A stretch of 14,091 nucleotides of DNA from Lachnospiraceae bacterium (GCA_020860745.1 JAJBTR010000025.1:1230-15320), one strand, 5' to 3'; positions 7,264-13,844 are shown, counted from the first letter of the stretch. The notes: generated from the letters alone by a model not told the origin. A program made the numbers and translations.

Positions 7264-8595
7264 TTATACCGCCAATCCGGGGAACAGCGTCATAAGAATC
7301 GTTACAACCAGCGCGCCGATCAGCGTATTTAACACGGTACAGACACCAACATATTTGTAAGATTCTCTTATGCTGACACCGCTGAGCTTGGCACATGCAA
7401 TAACCATAGAGTTCGTAGGCAGGGAATCCAGTCCAATCGCGGTAAATGACGAAATACGATGGATCGCTGCCAGCGGTGCTCCCATGGAAACAAACACATC
7501 CTTAAACAACGGCAATCCCACACCAAGTCCTGCCGGTCCGGATGCGCAGACACCAACAACTATTGTCATACAAATCAATACAACAAACAGAGTCGGTCCG
7601 TTGAAAGCAGTCAGCTTTGCGAAGATAAACTCTGCAGCCGGAGAAGCTCCCACAACTGCGCCAAAACCGCCCATAGCCGCGCAGGCAAGCAGTATCCCCC
7701 CCCCGCACGGGCCTACGGTCGTTTCAAGAGGACCCGGTATATCCTTTACCGGAAGAGTCTTGTGGAAAAGGTTGAGTCCGATACCACATCCGATCAATAC
7801 AGAAAAGGTAATATTTACATTTACAAAATTAAAGAGAATAAAGGTAACAAGAATCGGAGCCAGCGCGACAATAAAATTGATATGTCCTTCATCCGTATCC
7901 TTATTTACCAGCTGTGTTTCATTCTCCGCAGGAACATAACCAATGCCCTGTTTCGCAAATTTCTTTGCACAGGTTGACAGGAAAAGGATATTCAGGAAAA
8001 TAATCACTCCTCCGCCGATAAATCCGGGAATCAGGCCGGCAGTGGAAGATGTATCCAGGTAAGACATGCATAATACATTCTGCATGAGGGGGCTTCCCGG
8101 AAGGCAAAGTGCCGGCGTAATACTTCCCATCACAATACCCGGCGTCATAACTCTGGGAATATTGGCCTCCCGACACAGTTCCAGCACGAGCGGCAGTAGA
8201 ACAAAATGCAGTGCCACGGTATCAATGCCCGCATAGGCAAGAAGAACTCCGACACAGAAAACAATGATAATTGTCAGCGTCGCACTTGGCGCGCCTGCTT
8301 TTTTTCTCGTAAGAGCTTTTAAAACGGTTTTTGCGATGGAACTGGCGGCTCCGGACGCATTATATATTGCGCCAAGAATTGTACCGGATACCATCAAACC
8401 AAACATTTGAGTAACAATACTGCCGGCTCCCGAACAGAACGTGCTGACAAAAGAATCTTCCAGCGCCATCTGATTCGTCACCATGACGACGATGGCGCAG
8501 ATAATTGCGGACACCGTCAGATTCAGCCCCCGGTACGCCAGGTAAATAACCAGAGCCACTGCTGCGATCATTCCAATAACATAAATTGTTGTCAT
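7264..8595 (-). CDS. GntP-family carboxylate permease
   Basis: This 443-residue integral membrane protein has about 11-12 hydrophobic segments. It resembles GntP-family permeases, which import gluconate, D-3-hydroxybutyrate or similar hydroxy acids with a cation. The strongest marker is near the C-terminus, HRISSFTAIGLDSLPTNS (379-396), which matches the HRI...GLDSLPHNG signature of hydroxybutyrate-permease-like members. The ATG at 8595 is preferred over upstream in-frame ATGs (8637, 8613) because GGAGAGGG ends 8 nt before it. It is the first gene of the operon and divergent from the LysR gene, so it probably imports the pathway's substrate. Residues 298-300 are encoded by a run of nine G, a possible slippage site. 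Confidence 0.85.
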   Translation of the reverse strand: MTTIYVIGMIAAVALVIYLAYRGLNLTVSAIICAIVVMVTNQMALEDSFVSTFCSGAGSIVTQMFGLMVSGTILGAIYNASGAASSIAKTVLKALTRKKAGAPSATLTIIIVFCVGVLLAYAGIDTVALHFVLLPLVLELCREANIPRVMTPGIVMGSITPALCLPGSPLMQNVLCMSYLDTSSTAGLIPGFIGGGVIIFLNILFLSTCAKKFAKQGIGYVPAENETQLVNKDTDEGHINFIVALAPILVTFILFNFVNVNITFSVLIGCGIGLNLFHKTLPVKDIPGPLETTVGPCGGGILLACAAMGGFGAVVGASPAAEFIFAKLTAFNGPTLFVVLICMTIVVGVCASGPAGLGVGLPLFKDVFVSMGAPLAAIHRISSFTAIGLDSLPTNSMVIACAKLSGVSIRESYKYVGVCTVLNTLIGALVVTILMTLFPGLAV

Positions 8596-8658
8596 AGGCT
8601 TTTCCCTCTCCATTTCATTTTTTTGTTGACTTTTCACAGAAGCTTCTATATTGTAAAT

Positions 8659-8724
8659 ATAATACGAGTGAACTTGAAATGGAAATTGCGTTTTTTTATA
8701 ACGTTATAACTTTTCACTTGTCAT
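8659..8724 (-). promoter_or_regulatory. Operon promoter region
   Basis: Two minus-strand candidates are visible. One is ATGACA (8719-8724), an 18-nt spacer and TATAAA (8695-8700), whose -10 overlaps the palindrome at 8696-8709. The other is a -10 TATTAT at 8659-8664 with no good -35, as expected of a promoter that needs an activator. The second would place the palindrome roughly 50 nt upstream of the start site. I cannot choose between them from sequence. Confidence 0.45.
8696..8709. promoter_or_regulatory. 14-bp palindrome, probable LysR operator
   Basis: TTATAACGTTATAA is a perfect palindrome in the permease-LysR intergenic region. It contains the T-N11-A spacing usual for LysR-type sites. 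It lies about 60 bp upstream of the predicted LysR start site, so it could serve both autoregulation and control of the divergent operon. Confidence 0.55.
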
Positions 8725-8726
8725 AA

Positions 8727-8755
8727 TTGTACAATAATCGTGTAGCCATTAAGAT
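8727..8755 (+). promoter_or_regulatory. Promoter of the LysR gene
   Basis: TTGTAC (8727-8732), a 17-nt spacer and TAAGAT (8750-8755) place a start near 8762, giving a leader of about 28 nt before the ATG with AAGGAG in between. Confidence 0.5.
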
Positions 8756-8789
8756 AAAATTATTGGTTTTGCCCAGTAAGGAGATTACG

Positions 8790-9692
8790 ATGTTCACACA
8801 GTCGGTATACGCTTTCATTGCAGTTGCCAAATATCAAAACTACACACGTGCTGCGGAAAGTCTGTACATTACACAGCCGGCACTGAGCAATATGATCAAT
8901 CGCCTGGAGCGTGATCTGGATATGCAGCTGCTGATCAGAACCAGGCACTCGGTGGAGCTGACTCCCGCAGGGAAATATATGTTTGAAGTTTATGAGACAA
9001 TGCTCGCAGAATATGAAGAGCACTATAATCATGCTGTTCAGCTGGCTCGCGGCTTCGAGGGAGAGATAAAGATCGGTCTTCCCACCGGATACCCGACGAG
9101 AATATATCAATCCACTCTGCAAATGTTCCATGCACAATACCCACACGTGAATGTCTCTGTCTACCATATGAAAATATCGGAACTTCAGGCAGCTGTCCAC
9201 GCTCATTTTCTGGATTGTGCTGTCTTGCTTGATCATGGCATATGCGCTCCGGTTGAATATGCAACGATGGACCTGTTTACTTCCAAAGCATCCCTCGTTT
9301 TTTCCACAAAATATATACAAAAAAGCCCCGACTCCGTGTCGATGGCTGATTTTTACAATGCAGATTTTTATGTATTAAAAGACTCCGAAATGTCCGGAGG
9401 AAAAAAAGCACTCGAAGACCTGCTCGCTCCGAAAATCTTAAATCCGGAAAAAGTACATTATGTAAACGAACCCGAAACCATGCTTCTTCTCGCCTCATCA
9501 GGTTTGGGATTCTGTCTACTGGATGATTTATTTATCTCAACTGCTGCAGTGGAAGAAATCCATACCTACCCATGCAATTTAACCCATACTTTTGTTGCTG
9601 TTTACAAAAAAGATGCCTCAAATATAGCGGTAAAACGATTTACTGATTTGTTAAAAGAGGCCCTGCAGTCCGTTTTCCCGAAAAACCAGTGA
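8790..9692 (+). CDS. LysR-family transcriptional regulator
   Basis: This 300-residue protein has the usual N-terminal winged helix-turn-helix: FIAVAKYQNYTRAAESLYITQ at about 9-29, then PALSNMINRLERDLDMQLL at about 30-48 and LTPAGKYM at about 57-64. An effector-binding domain follows (about 88-290), including GEIKIGLPTGYP. Length is normal. The frame is open 21 codons upstream, but the ATG at 8790 has AAGGAG 6-7 nt before it and the family N-terminus. It is transcribed away from the permease/oxidoreductase operon, the classic arrangement for a LysR protein that controls its neighbour in response to the pathway substrate. Confidence 0.9.
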   Translation: MFTQSVYAFIAVAKYQNYTRAAESLYITQPALSNMINRLERDLDMQLLIRTRHSVELTPAGKYMFEVYETMLAEYEEHYNHAVQLARGFEGEIKIGLPTGYPTRIYQSTLQMFHAQYPHVNVSVYHMKISELQAAVHAHFLDCAVLLDHGICAPVEYATMDLFTSKASLVFSTKYIQKSPDSVSMADFYNADFYVLKDSEMSGGKKALEDLLAPKILNPEKVHYVNEPETMLLLASSGLGFCLLDDLFISTAAVEEIHTYPCNLTHTFVAVYKKDASNIAVKRFTDLLKEALQSVFPKNQ

Positions 9693-9791
9693 TACGCTTT
9701 CAGCTCCACCTCATTCCGATGACGATCATTGTCTGACGGCATTTCCTTTGGAGAGCAATCATTTAGGTACCGTATGGGCAGCTCTTTCACG

Positions 9792-9820
9792 TTGACAGTG
9801 CCCGCCCCTCATACTAAGAT
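9792..9820 (+). promoter_or_regulatory. Promoter of the ferritin gene
   Basis: A consensus -35 TTGACA (9792-9797), a 17-nt spacer and TAAGAT (9815-9820) predict a start near 9827. Two symmetric elements surround it: GAAATC-T-GATTTC at 9831-9843, and the pair ACTAAGAT (9813-9820) / ATCTTAGT (9852-9859), one arm of which contains the -10. Neither is a clear Fur or PerR box. Confidence 0.75.
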
Positions 9821-9893
9821 ACAATGTATTGAAATCTGATTTCGCTCAAAAAATCTTAGTGAATCCAACATACTTTTCACAGGAGGCATACAT

Positions 9894-10406
9894 ATGTTAG
9901 ATAAAAATGTAGCTGCATTACTAAACGATCAGATCAACAAAGAATTTTACTCCGCCTACCTTTATCTTGATTTTTCAAACTATTATAAGGATGAAGGACT
10001 GGACGGATACGCGAACTGGTATTTCATCCAGGCGCAGGAAGAGCGCGACCACGCTGTCCTCATGCTGCAGTATCTGCAAAATAACGGGGAAAGCATCGTA
10101 CTGGAAGCGATTGCAAAGCCGGACAAGGAATATACCGATCTGGCGGATCCGCTGAAATTCGGTCTGGAGCATGAGCGCTATGTAACCTCTCTCATCAACA
10201 ATATTTACGCGGCGGCATTGAAAGTGAATGACTTCAGAACCATGCAGTTTCTCGACTGGTTTGTAAAAGAACAGGGCGAGGAGGAAGACAATGCGGAAAC
10301 GAATCTGAAGCGCTACCAGCGTTTTGGATCCGATATGAAAGCGCTGTATGATCTGGACAGCGAACTCGCAGCAAGAGTTTACACCGCGCCATCACTTGTC
10401 CTGTAA
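9894..10406 (+). CDS. ftnA: Bacterial non-heme ferritin
   Basis: This 170-residue ferritin is predicted to assemble into a 24-subunit shell that oxidises Fe(II) and stores iron. The ferroxidase residues align by number with E. coli FtnA: E17, E50, H53 (EERDH), E94 (LEHE), and E126, Q127, E129, E130 in VKEQGEEE. Start and length are typical. AGGAGG lies 7-8 nt before the ATG. It is monocistronic, with its own consensus promoter and a strong terminator. In an anaerobe with iron-sulfur enzymes next door it likely buffers iron and protects against oxygen, but no functional link to the neighbouring operon is visible. Confidence 0.95.
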   Translation: MLDKNVAALLNDQINKEFYSAYLYLDFSNYYKDEGLDGYANWYFIQAQEERDHAVLMLQYLQNNGESIVLEAIAKPDKEYTDLADPLKFGLEHERYVTSLINNIYAAALKVNDFRTMQFLDWFVKEQGEEEDNAETNLKRYQRFGSDMKALYDLDSELAARVYTAPSLVL

Positions 10407-10420
10407 AGGAGCATAAATTT

Positions 10421-10449
10421 TCCGGGGAAATCAATTCCCCGGATTTTTT
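10421..10449 (+). terminator. Rho-independent terminator of the ferritin gene
   Basis: A 9-bp GC-rich stem (TCCGGGGAA 10421-10429 with 10435-10443) has a 5-nt loop and is followed directly by six T. It starts 15 nt after the ferritin stop codon. Confidence 0.92.
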
Positions 10450-10576
10450 ACCATATAAACCTTACTGAGATATGATTTGTCAAGGGTATTTTCACCGGAA
10501 AATATTGATCATTAGCAGACAATGGTAAGCTGATTTTTTGACCGTTCAAGTATGTTCTCCGTCTGCGTTGCTCCTC

Positions 10577-10747
10577 TTACGAACAGCAGATGGAGAAGAA
10601 ATCTTTCAATTTTACAATTCCCGCATCATCCAGAAGATATTGTTCCCGTACCCGTCCGTCCTCGATATGGATCACGCTATCGCAGACAGAAGCAATCAAT
10701 TCGTAATCATGGGTGATAATAAAGAGAAAGACATCCTCCTTCCGGAG
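10577..10747 (-). pseudogene. C-terminal remnant of an ECF-type ABC ATPase
   Basis: This minus-strand frame reads QLRKEDVFLFIITHDYELIA, then VCDSVIHIEDGRVREQYLLD and GIVKLKDFF before the stop. That is the H-loop (THD) and tail of an energy-coupling ATPase. The Walker A, signature and Walker B regions are missing; upstream the frame only reads through the EcfT remnant. About four fifths of the usual 270-residue or longer protein is gone, so it cannot work as an ATPase. Confidence 0.75.
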
Positions 10748-10752
10748 CTGCT

Positions 10753-11199
10753 TTAGCTGAACTTCACCTGTACAAGACTGGTGTGAATGCCGGGATGGTC
10801 TAAGCCCCGGCAAAGAGCTGCCGCCGACAGTTCCTCGCTGACATTCACTGCAGACATCAAAAGAGGAACCATAATGTGTTCCATAGAAACATGGATGCCG
10901 CGCATTTTCATAGCCGCCCGGATCGATGTCCATTCTTCTTTGATCGCCGGAAAATAACGGAAGATCACGGACAGCGGAATGATTGCGGTCTGCGGAAGCT
11001 TAAGCTTCCACATGACCGCAACAAATTCACTGACTTCTGTTTTTGTTAAAATCCATTTCCCCAGGATAAAACAGGGAAGGAATTTTCGCAGAGATACCGC
11101 AAGGAAGGATACCAGTGTAAAGGCAAAACCATTCATGTGAAGCGCTGCAAGCTGATTAATACCAAACATGATGAAAAATGCAATCAGAAAATGCAGGGC
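10753..11199 (-). pseudogene. ecfT: ECF transporter T component (EcfT/CbiQ), N-terminally truncated
   Basis: This frame matches the middle and C-terminal part of EcfT, the membrane scaffold that couples the ATPases to a substrate-binding S component. Visible parts are a hydrophobic segment (ALHFLIAFFIMFG), LRKFLPCFILGKWILTKTEV, the coupling-helix blocks IIPLSVIFRYFPAIKEEW and AAMKMRGI, and SEELSAAALCRGLDHPG near the end. The first roughly 80-100 residues of a normal EcfT are absent. Upstream the sequence changes frame and runs into the start of a different gene (11184-11279). Its stop is followed at once by the ATPase tail. No S component is seen. An internal ATG at 11169 would give 138 residues, but these are unlikely to be functional. 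Confidence 0.75.
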
Positions 11200-11279
11200 G
11201 CTTTTTGCGTCATGGCCAGCTCCATAAGGCGGGGCAGGCCCTTTTTCGGCCTGATTTCCTGGCTTTCCTTTTTTGCCAT
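11184..11279 (-). pseudogene. N-terminal fragment, probably of an ABC exporter
   Basis: A 31-codon frame starts at an ATG preceded by AGGG, reads MAKKESQEIRPKKG then LPRLMELAMTQKAPCIF, and stops. RLMELA-K is the usual opening of a class of clostridial ABC exporters (membrane domain plus ATPase) often found beside ECF genes. The first membrane helix should follow but the frame ends and EcfT sequence begins, so this looks like a deletion or fusion point. The family call is from memory of the start motif and is tentative. Confidence 0.45.
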
Positions 11280-11308
11280 AGAGATTTCCCTCGCTTTCCT
11301 CAAAAGTG

Positions 11309-11324
11309 GTTAAATACAGCTAAC
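11309..11324. promoter_or_regulatory. Imperfect GTTA...GCTAAC operator
   Basis: GTTAAATACAGCTAAC matches 11 of 16 positions of the perfect palindrome at 11491-11506. It lies about 10 bp downstream of a minus-strand TATAAT, around the predicted start site of the decayed transporter genes. Confidence 0.5.
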
Positions 11325-11333
11325 TTCATCCTC

Positions 11334-11362
11334 ATTATATCAATGTGCAGATTCTTCTCCAA
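11334..11362 (-). promoter_or_regulatory. Promoter of the decayed ABC/ECF locus
   Basis: On the minus strand TTGGAG (11357-11362), a 17-nt spacer and a perfect TATAAT (11334-11339) precede the truncated transporter genes by about 50 nt. Confidence 0.5.
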
Positions 11363-11457
11363 CTCTCAAAAAGTAAAAATGCTCCGTTTGACAACGAGTT
11401 TCGCAGAATGGCTCGCCGGTGAGGTTTCATTTGGTGCGTAATCGGTCAGGTACAGTA

Positions 11458-11486
11458 TTGATTTCACCTGCATTATCTGTTATAAT
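11458..11486 (+). promoter_or_regulatory. Strong promoter reading right
   Basis: TTGATT (11458-11463), a 17-nt spacer and a perfect TATAAT (11481-11486) give a near-consensus sigma-A promoter. It reads into the hydrolase remnant and probably through to the membrane protein gene at 11832, as no terminator is visible between them. Confidence 0.75.
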
Positions 11487-11490
11487 ATAA

Positions 11491-11506
11491 GTTAGCCAAC
11501 GCTAAC
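11491..11506. promoter_or_regulatory. Perfect GTTAGC-CAAC-GCTAAC operator
   Basis: Two 6-bp arms with a 4-bp centre sit 5 bp downstream of the -10, at the predicted start site. A repressor bound there would block transcription. The sequence around it agrees at about 14 of 19 positions with the DtxR/IdeR-type box TTAGGTTAGCCTAACCTAA, but a TetR-type operator is equally possible. No regulator gene is adjacent. Confidence 0.6.
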
Positions 11507-11558
11507 ATCTGGCAAAGCCGTATGCAGACTGGTGTGGATCATCGCCTCGTCGCCGGGT

Positions 11559-11687
11559 GGTGCGCCCTGCGAGTTTCACATCGGGCAGGGGCTGTGCCAT
11601 TGCTATCCGTCCTTTTCCTTTTATCCAGAGGGAAAACATGCGCAGGAGGAAATCATCGGTCTGCTGCAAAAGGGAGTGAGCATATGA
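11559..11687 (+). pseudogene. C-terminal remnant of an alpha/beta hydrolase (acetylesterase-like)
   Basis: The frame reads GAPCEFHIGQGLCHCYPSFS, then FYPEGKHAQEEIIGLLQ, ending at TGA. This resembles the last segment of clostridial alpha/beta hydrolases, in which the histidine of the catalytic triad lies in a GMCHCYP-like motif. Here it is in GLCHCYP. The rest of the protein (about 250 residues) is missing, and sequence upstream does not resemble the family. The stop overlaps a downstream ATG by 4 nt. Confidence 0.6.
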
Positions 11688-11983
11688 TTCGACTTACTAC
11701 TCTGACGGATGAAGAATTAAAAGCAAACCTGAGGCATCTCTTTCGGCACAGAGTTAGGCAGGAAGCAAAAAGTCCACGGGCGTTTTGCTGTGGCATGAAT
11801 CGCAAAATAGTCCATAAAAGAGGAACCTATTATGAAAATAACACTTATTTCGACTCTTATGATCATGCTCGGATATTTTCTCATGCTGTACGGCGCAGTC
11901 GGCTTTATTCAGGACAAACGGCTTTTCTCCTCCGCGCCGAAAGAGAACTTGGCCGTGATTCCAGACAAAAAAGAGCGGTTTAA
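11684..11983 (+). other. Possible truncated start of an unknown gene
   Basis: An ATG preceded by AAGGGAG overlaps the hydrolase stop by 4 nt (ATGA), as in translationally coupled genes. The first 15-20 codons (MIRLTTLTDEELKANLRHLF) look protein-like. Beyond about 11760 the frame becomes arginine-rich and overlaps the real gene at 11832 for 150 nt. I read it as the start of a gene whose body was deleted, not a working 99-residue protein. Confidence 0.3.
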
Positions 11984-12329
11984 GGGCGCGCATATCATCG
12001 GCTGGGTGATCGTCATCTTCTCTGTACTGCTGTTTATCGGCGCATTTGCTCTTGGGATATGGGACGGCGTGAGAAACGACTTCGGTCCGCCCAAATATTT
12101 CGCCCGATTTCTCACAATGCTCTATGGAATGGAGATTTACGACATCCTCTTTTTTGACTGGTATCTGCTCTGTCGCTCCAACTTCTTCCCGCATTTTTAT
12201 CCGGAGACGAAAGGCATCGTGGGGCCGCATATGTTTGGCTATAACAAGAAGGCGCATATTATACATTTCATCGTGTATATCCCCGCCTGCGCTTTGCTGG
12301 CGCTGGTCTGCGGCGTGCTGTTTTCATGA
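11832..12329 (+). CDS. Small integral membrane protein of unknown function
   Basis: This 165-residue protein has four hydrophobic segments at about 3-26, 54-79, 93-115 and 142-164. The first is too hydrophobic and uncut-looking for a clear signal peptide. A charged loop (about 27-50) follows helix 1. The loop between helices 3 and 4 contains the polar run RSNFFPHFYPETKGIVGPH. I do not recognise the family. AAGAGGA lies about 8 nt before the ATG. It is probably transcribed from the promoter at 11458-11486 as the only intact gene of a decayed unit, and is followed by a hairpin at 12368-12383. No functional partner is evident. Confidence 0.7.
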   Translation: MKITLISTLMIMLGYFLMLYGAVGFIQDKRLFSSAPKENLAVIPDKKERFKGAHIIGWVIVIFSVLLFIGAFALGIWDGVRNDFGPPKYFARFLTMLYGMEIYDILFFDWYLLCRSNFFPHFYPETKGIVGPHMFGYNKKAHIIHFIVYIPACALLALVCGVLFS

Positions 12330-12367
12330 AATGTATGGAGGTAAGCGAAACAAAAGGGTTGAAAATC

Positions 12368-12383
12368 GTTCCCGTCCGGGAAC
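12368..12383. promoter_or_regulatory. GTTCCCG-TC-CGGGAAC palindrome (operator or terminator)
   Basis: A perfect 7+7 bp inverted repeat is flanked by A-rich sequence on the left and ATTTTCT on the right. As RNA it could form a weak terminator for the membrane protein gene. As DNA it is the first of three GGAAC-type elements leading into the next promoter; the others are at 12408-12423 and 12459-12464. Confidence 0.5.
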
Positions 12384-12407
12384 ATTTTCTCATCAAATTT
12401 TATTTTT

Positions 12408-12423
12408 ATTCCCACTCAGGAAC
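12408..12423. promoter_or_regulatory. Second, imperfect TTCCC...GGAAC element
   Basis: ATTCCCACTCAGGAAC matches the upstream palindrome at 11 of 16 positions and lies exactly 40 bp from it, ending 6 bp before the -35 of the ATPase promoter. Confidence 0.5.
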
Positions 12424-12429
12424 AATTTG

Positions 12430-12458
12430 TTGACTTATGCATATAATTCTGCTATATT
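12430..12458 (+). promoter_or_regulatory. Promoter of the AAA_14/DUF4143 gene
   Basis: TTGACT (12430-12435), a 17-nt spacer and TATATT (12453-12458) form a good sigma-A promoter. A GGGAAC half-site (12459-12464) abuts the -10, and a GAGGAG ribosome binding site follows. Confidence 0.75.
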
Positions 12459-12486
12459 GGGAACACCATATAGAGGAGAGTGTACG

Positions 12487-13704
12487 ATGATACAACGCAA
12501 AGAATATCTAAAAGAACTGCTCGCCTGGAAAGATGAACAGGTAATCAAAGTAGTAACCGGCATCCGACGGTGCGGCAAATCCACACTTTTAAAACAATAT
12601 CAGCAGTATCTGACAGAAAATAGCGTTTTGTCGGAACAGATTATCTCCATCAATTTTGAAGAATTGGAGTATGAACACCTGCTGGATTACAAGATTCTGT
12701 ATGCCTATATCAAAGAACGCCTGTGTCGGAATAAAATAACCTATATTTTTCTGGATGAAGTTCAGAAAGTGGATTCTTTTGAAAAGGTTGTAGACAGTCT
12801 GTATATCAGAGAAAACATTGATGTATATATCACCGGTTCCAATGCCTATCTGCTTTCCGGTGATCTGGCAACCCTTCTGACCGGCAGATATGTGGAAATT
12901 TCCATGCTTCCTTTTTCATTCCGTGAATATATGGAACTGATGGATTCTCCCGCCGATCAGGCCTTTGCCGAATATTTACAAACCGGCGGATTCCCCTTTG
13001 TTTCGACCATGAATCGCACGAATGAAAAAGTGGATACTTATCTGGAAGGGATTTATAATACAGTCCTTGTGCGGGACATTGAGGATCGGCAGAGTCGGAA
13101 AGAGTCCGAACCAGGCAAACGAAAAATCACAGATATTGCCTTGCTGAAAAATATTGCCAGATACCTCGCCAGCGTGATCGGCAGTCCGATATCCATTCGC
13201 AGTGTGTCGAATTACCTTATATCAGCCGGTCGGAAAGTATCTACTAATACAGTCAGCGATTACATGGAGGCGCTGAGGGAGTCGTTCATTTTCTATCCGG
13301 TGGAGCGTTTTGACGTTGTCGGCAAACAACTTTTAAAGTCTAACCGAAAATGGTATATGGTAGACCTTGGGCTTCGAAATCATATTTTGCCGCGAAAACA
13401 ATACGATCTTGGTTTTTCCGTTGAAAATGTTGTGTTCTTTGAACTGCTCCGCAGAGGCTATCAGGTGACAATCGGCAAATCCGGAAACACAGAGATTGAT
13501 TTTGTCGCTCAAAAACAAGGTATTCTGACTTACTATCAGGTTACAGCTGATATGACCTCTGAAGAAACCTTCAGCCGCGAGATGCGTCCGCTTCGGGAAC
13601 TGCGGGATAATTATGAAAAGTTTGTTCTTACATTGGACCGGTTTTCAATCGGAAATTATGACGGCATCCGGATCGTCAATGTTCTTGACTGGCTGACGCA
13701 GTAG
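12487..13704 (+). CDS. AAA_14/DUF4143 family ATP-binding protein
   Basis: This 405-residue protein has an N-terminal AAA ATPase domain: Walker A GIRRCGKST (25-33), Walker B YIFLDEVQ (86-93) and the family's ITGSNAYLLSGDLATLLTGR (115-134). A DUF4143 domain follows from about 200. Its C-terminal part has a PD-(D/E)XK nuclease-like pattern: ENVVFFELLRRGYQV (313-327), EIDFV (336-340) and YYQVTAD (349-355), with the usual QxK lysine absent. Such proteins are common, often in many copies, in gut Clostridia and Bacteroidetes. Their role is unknown; a link to defence or mobile DNA has been proposed. The frame is open 121 codons upstream, but the ATG at 12487 has GAGGAGAG before it and the family N-terminus. 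It stands alone, with its own promoter flanked by repeated elements. Confidence 0.9.
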   Translation: MIQRKEYLKELLAWKDEQVIKVVTGIRRCGKSTLLKQYQQYLTENSVLSEQIISINFEELEYEHLLDYKILYAYIKERLCRNKITYIFLDEVQKVDSFEKVVDSLYIRENIDVYITGSNAYLLSGDLATLLTGRYVEISMLPFSFREYMELMDSPADQAFAEYLQTGGFPFVSTMNRTNEKVDTYLEGIYNTVLVRDIEDRQSRKESEPGKRKITDIALLKNIARYLASVIGSPISIRSVSNYLISAGRKVSTNTVSDYMEALRESFIFYPVERFDVVGKQLLKSNRKWYMVDLGLRNHILPRKQYDLGFSVENVVFFELLRRGYQVTIGKSGNTEIDFVAQKQGILTYYQVTADMTSEETFSREMRPLRELRDNYEKFVLTLDRFSIGNYDGIRIVNVLDWLTQ

Positions 13705-13844
13705 CAGAAAACAGCTGCATGGCAAAAACCACCAATACTATTTCAAAAATCTGCCGGCAAAATGAAATACCTGTCGAAAAAGTAAGTGTTCTATCTTCCG
13801 GGCATCATGCATAGCATGTAATGATCTTCTTTCGGAGACTTCCT

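Noticed and set aside
10753..11169. A functional small EcfT of 138 residues
   Set aside because: It lacks the conserved N-terminal helices and has no complete ATPase or S component beside it.
11522..11683. Plus-strand open frame entering the hydrolase remnant
   Set aside because: The composition is unlike a real protein, and the recognisable hydrolase tail is in a different frame.
12326..12433. 35-residue frame overlapping the membrane protein stop by ATGA
   Set aside because: It has no ribosome binding site, no recognisable sequence, and contains the regulatory palindromes.
12124..12486. 121-codon extension of the AAA_14/DUF4143 protein
   Set aside because: It overlaps the membrane protein gene in another frame and skips the clear promoter and ribosome binding site before 12487.
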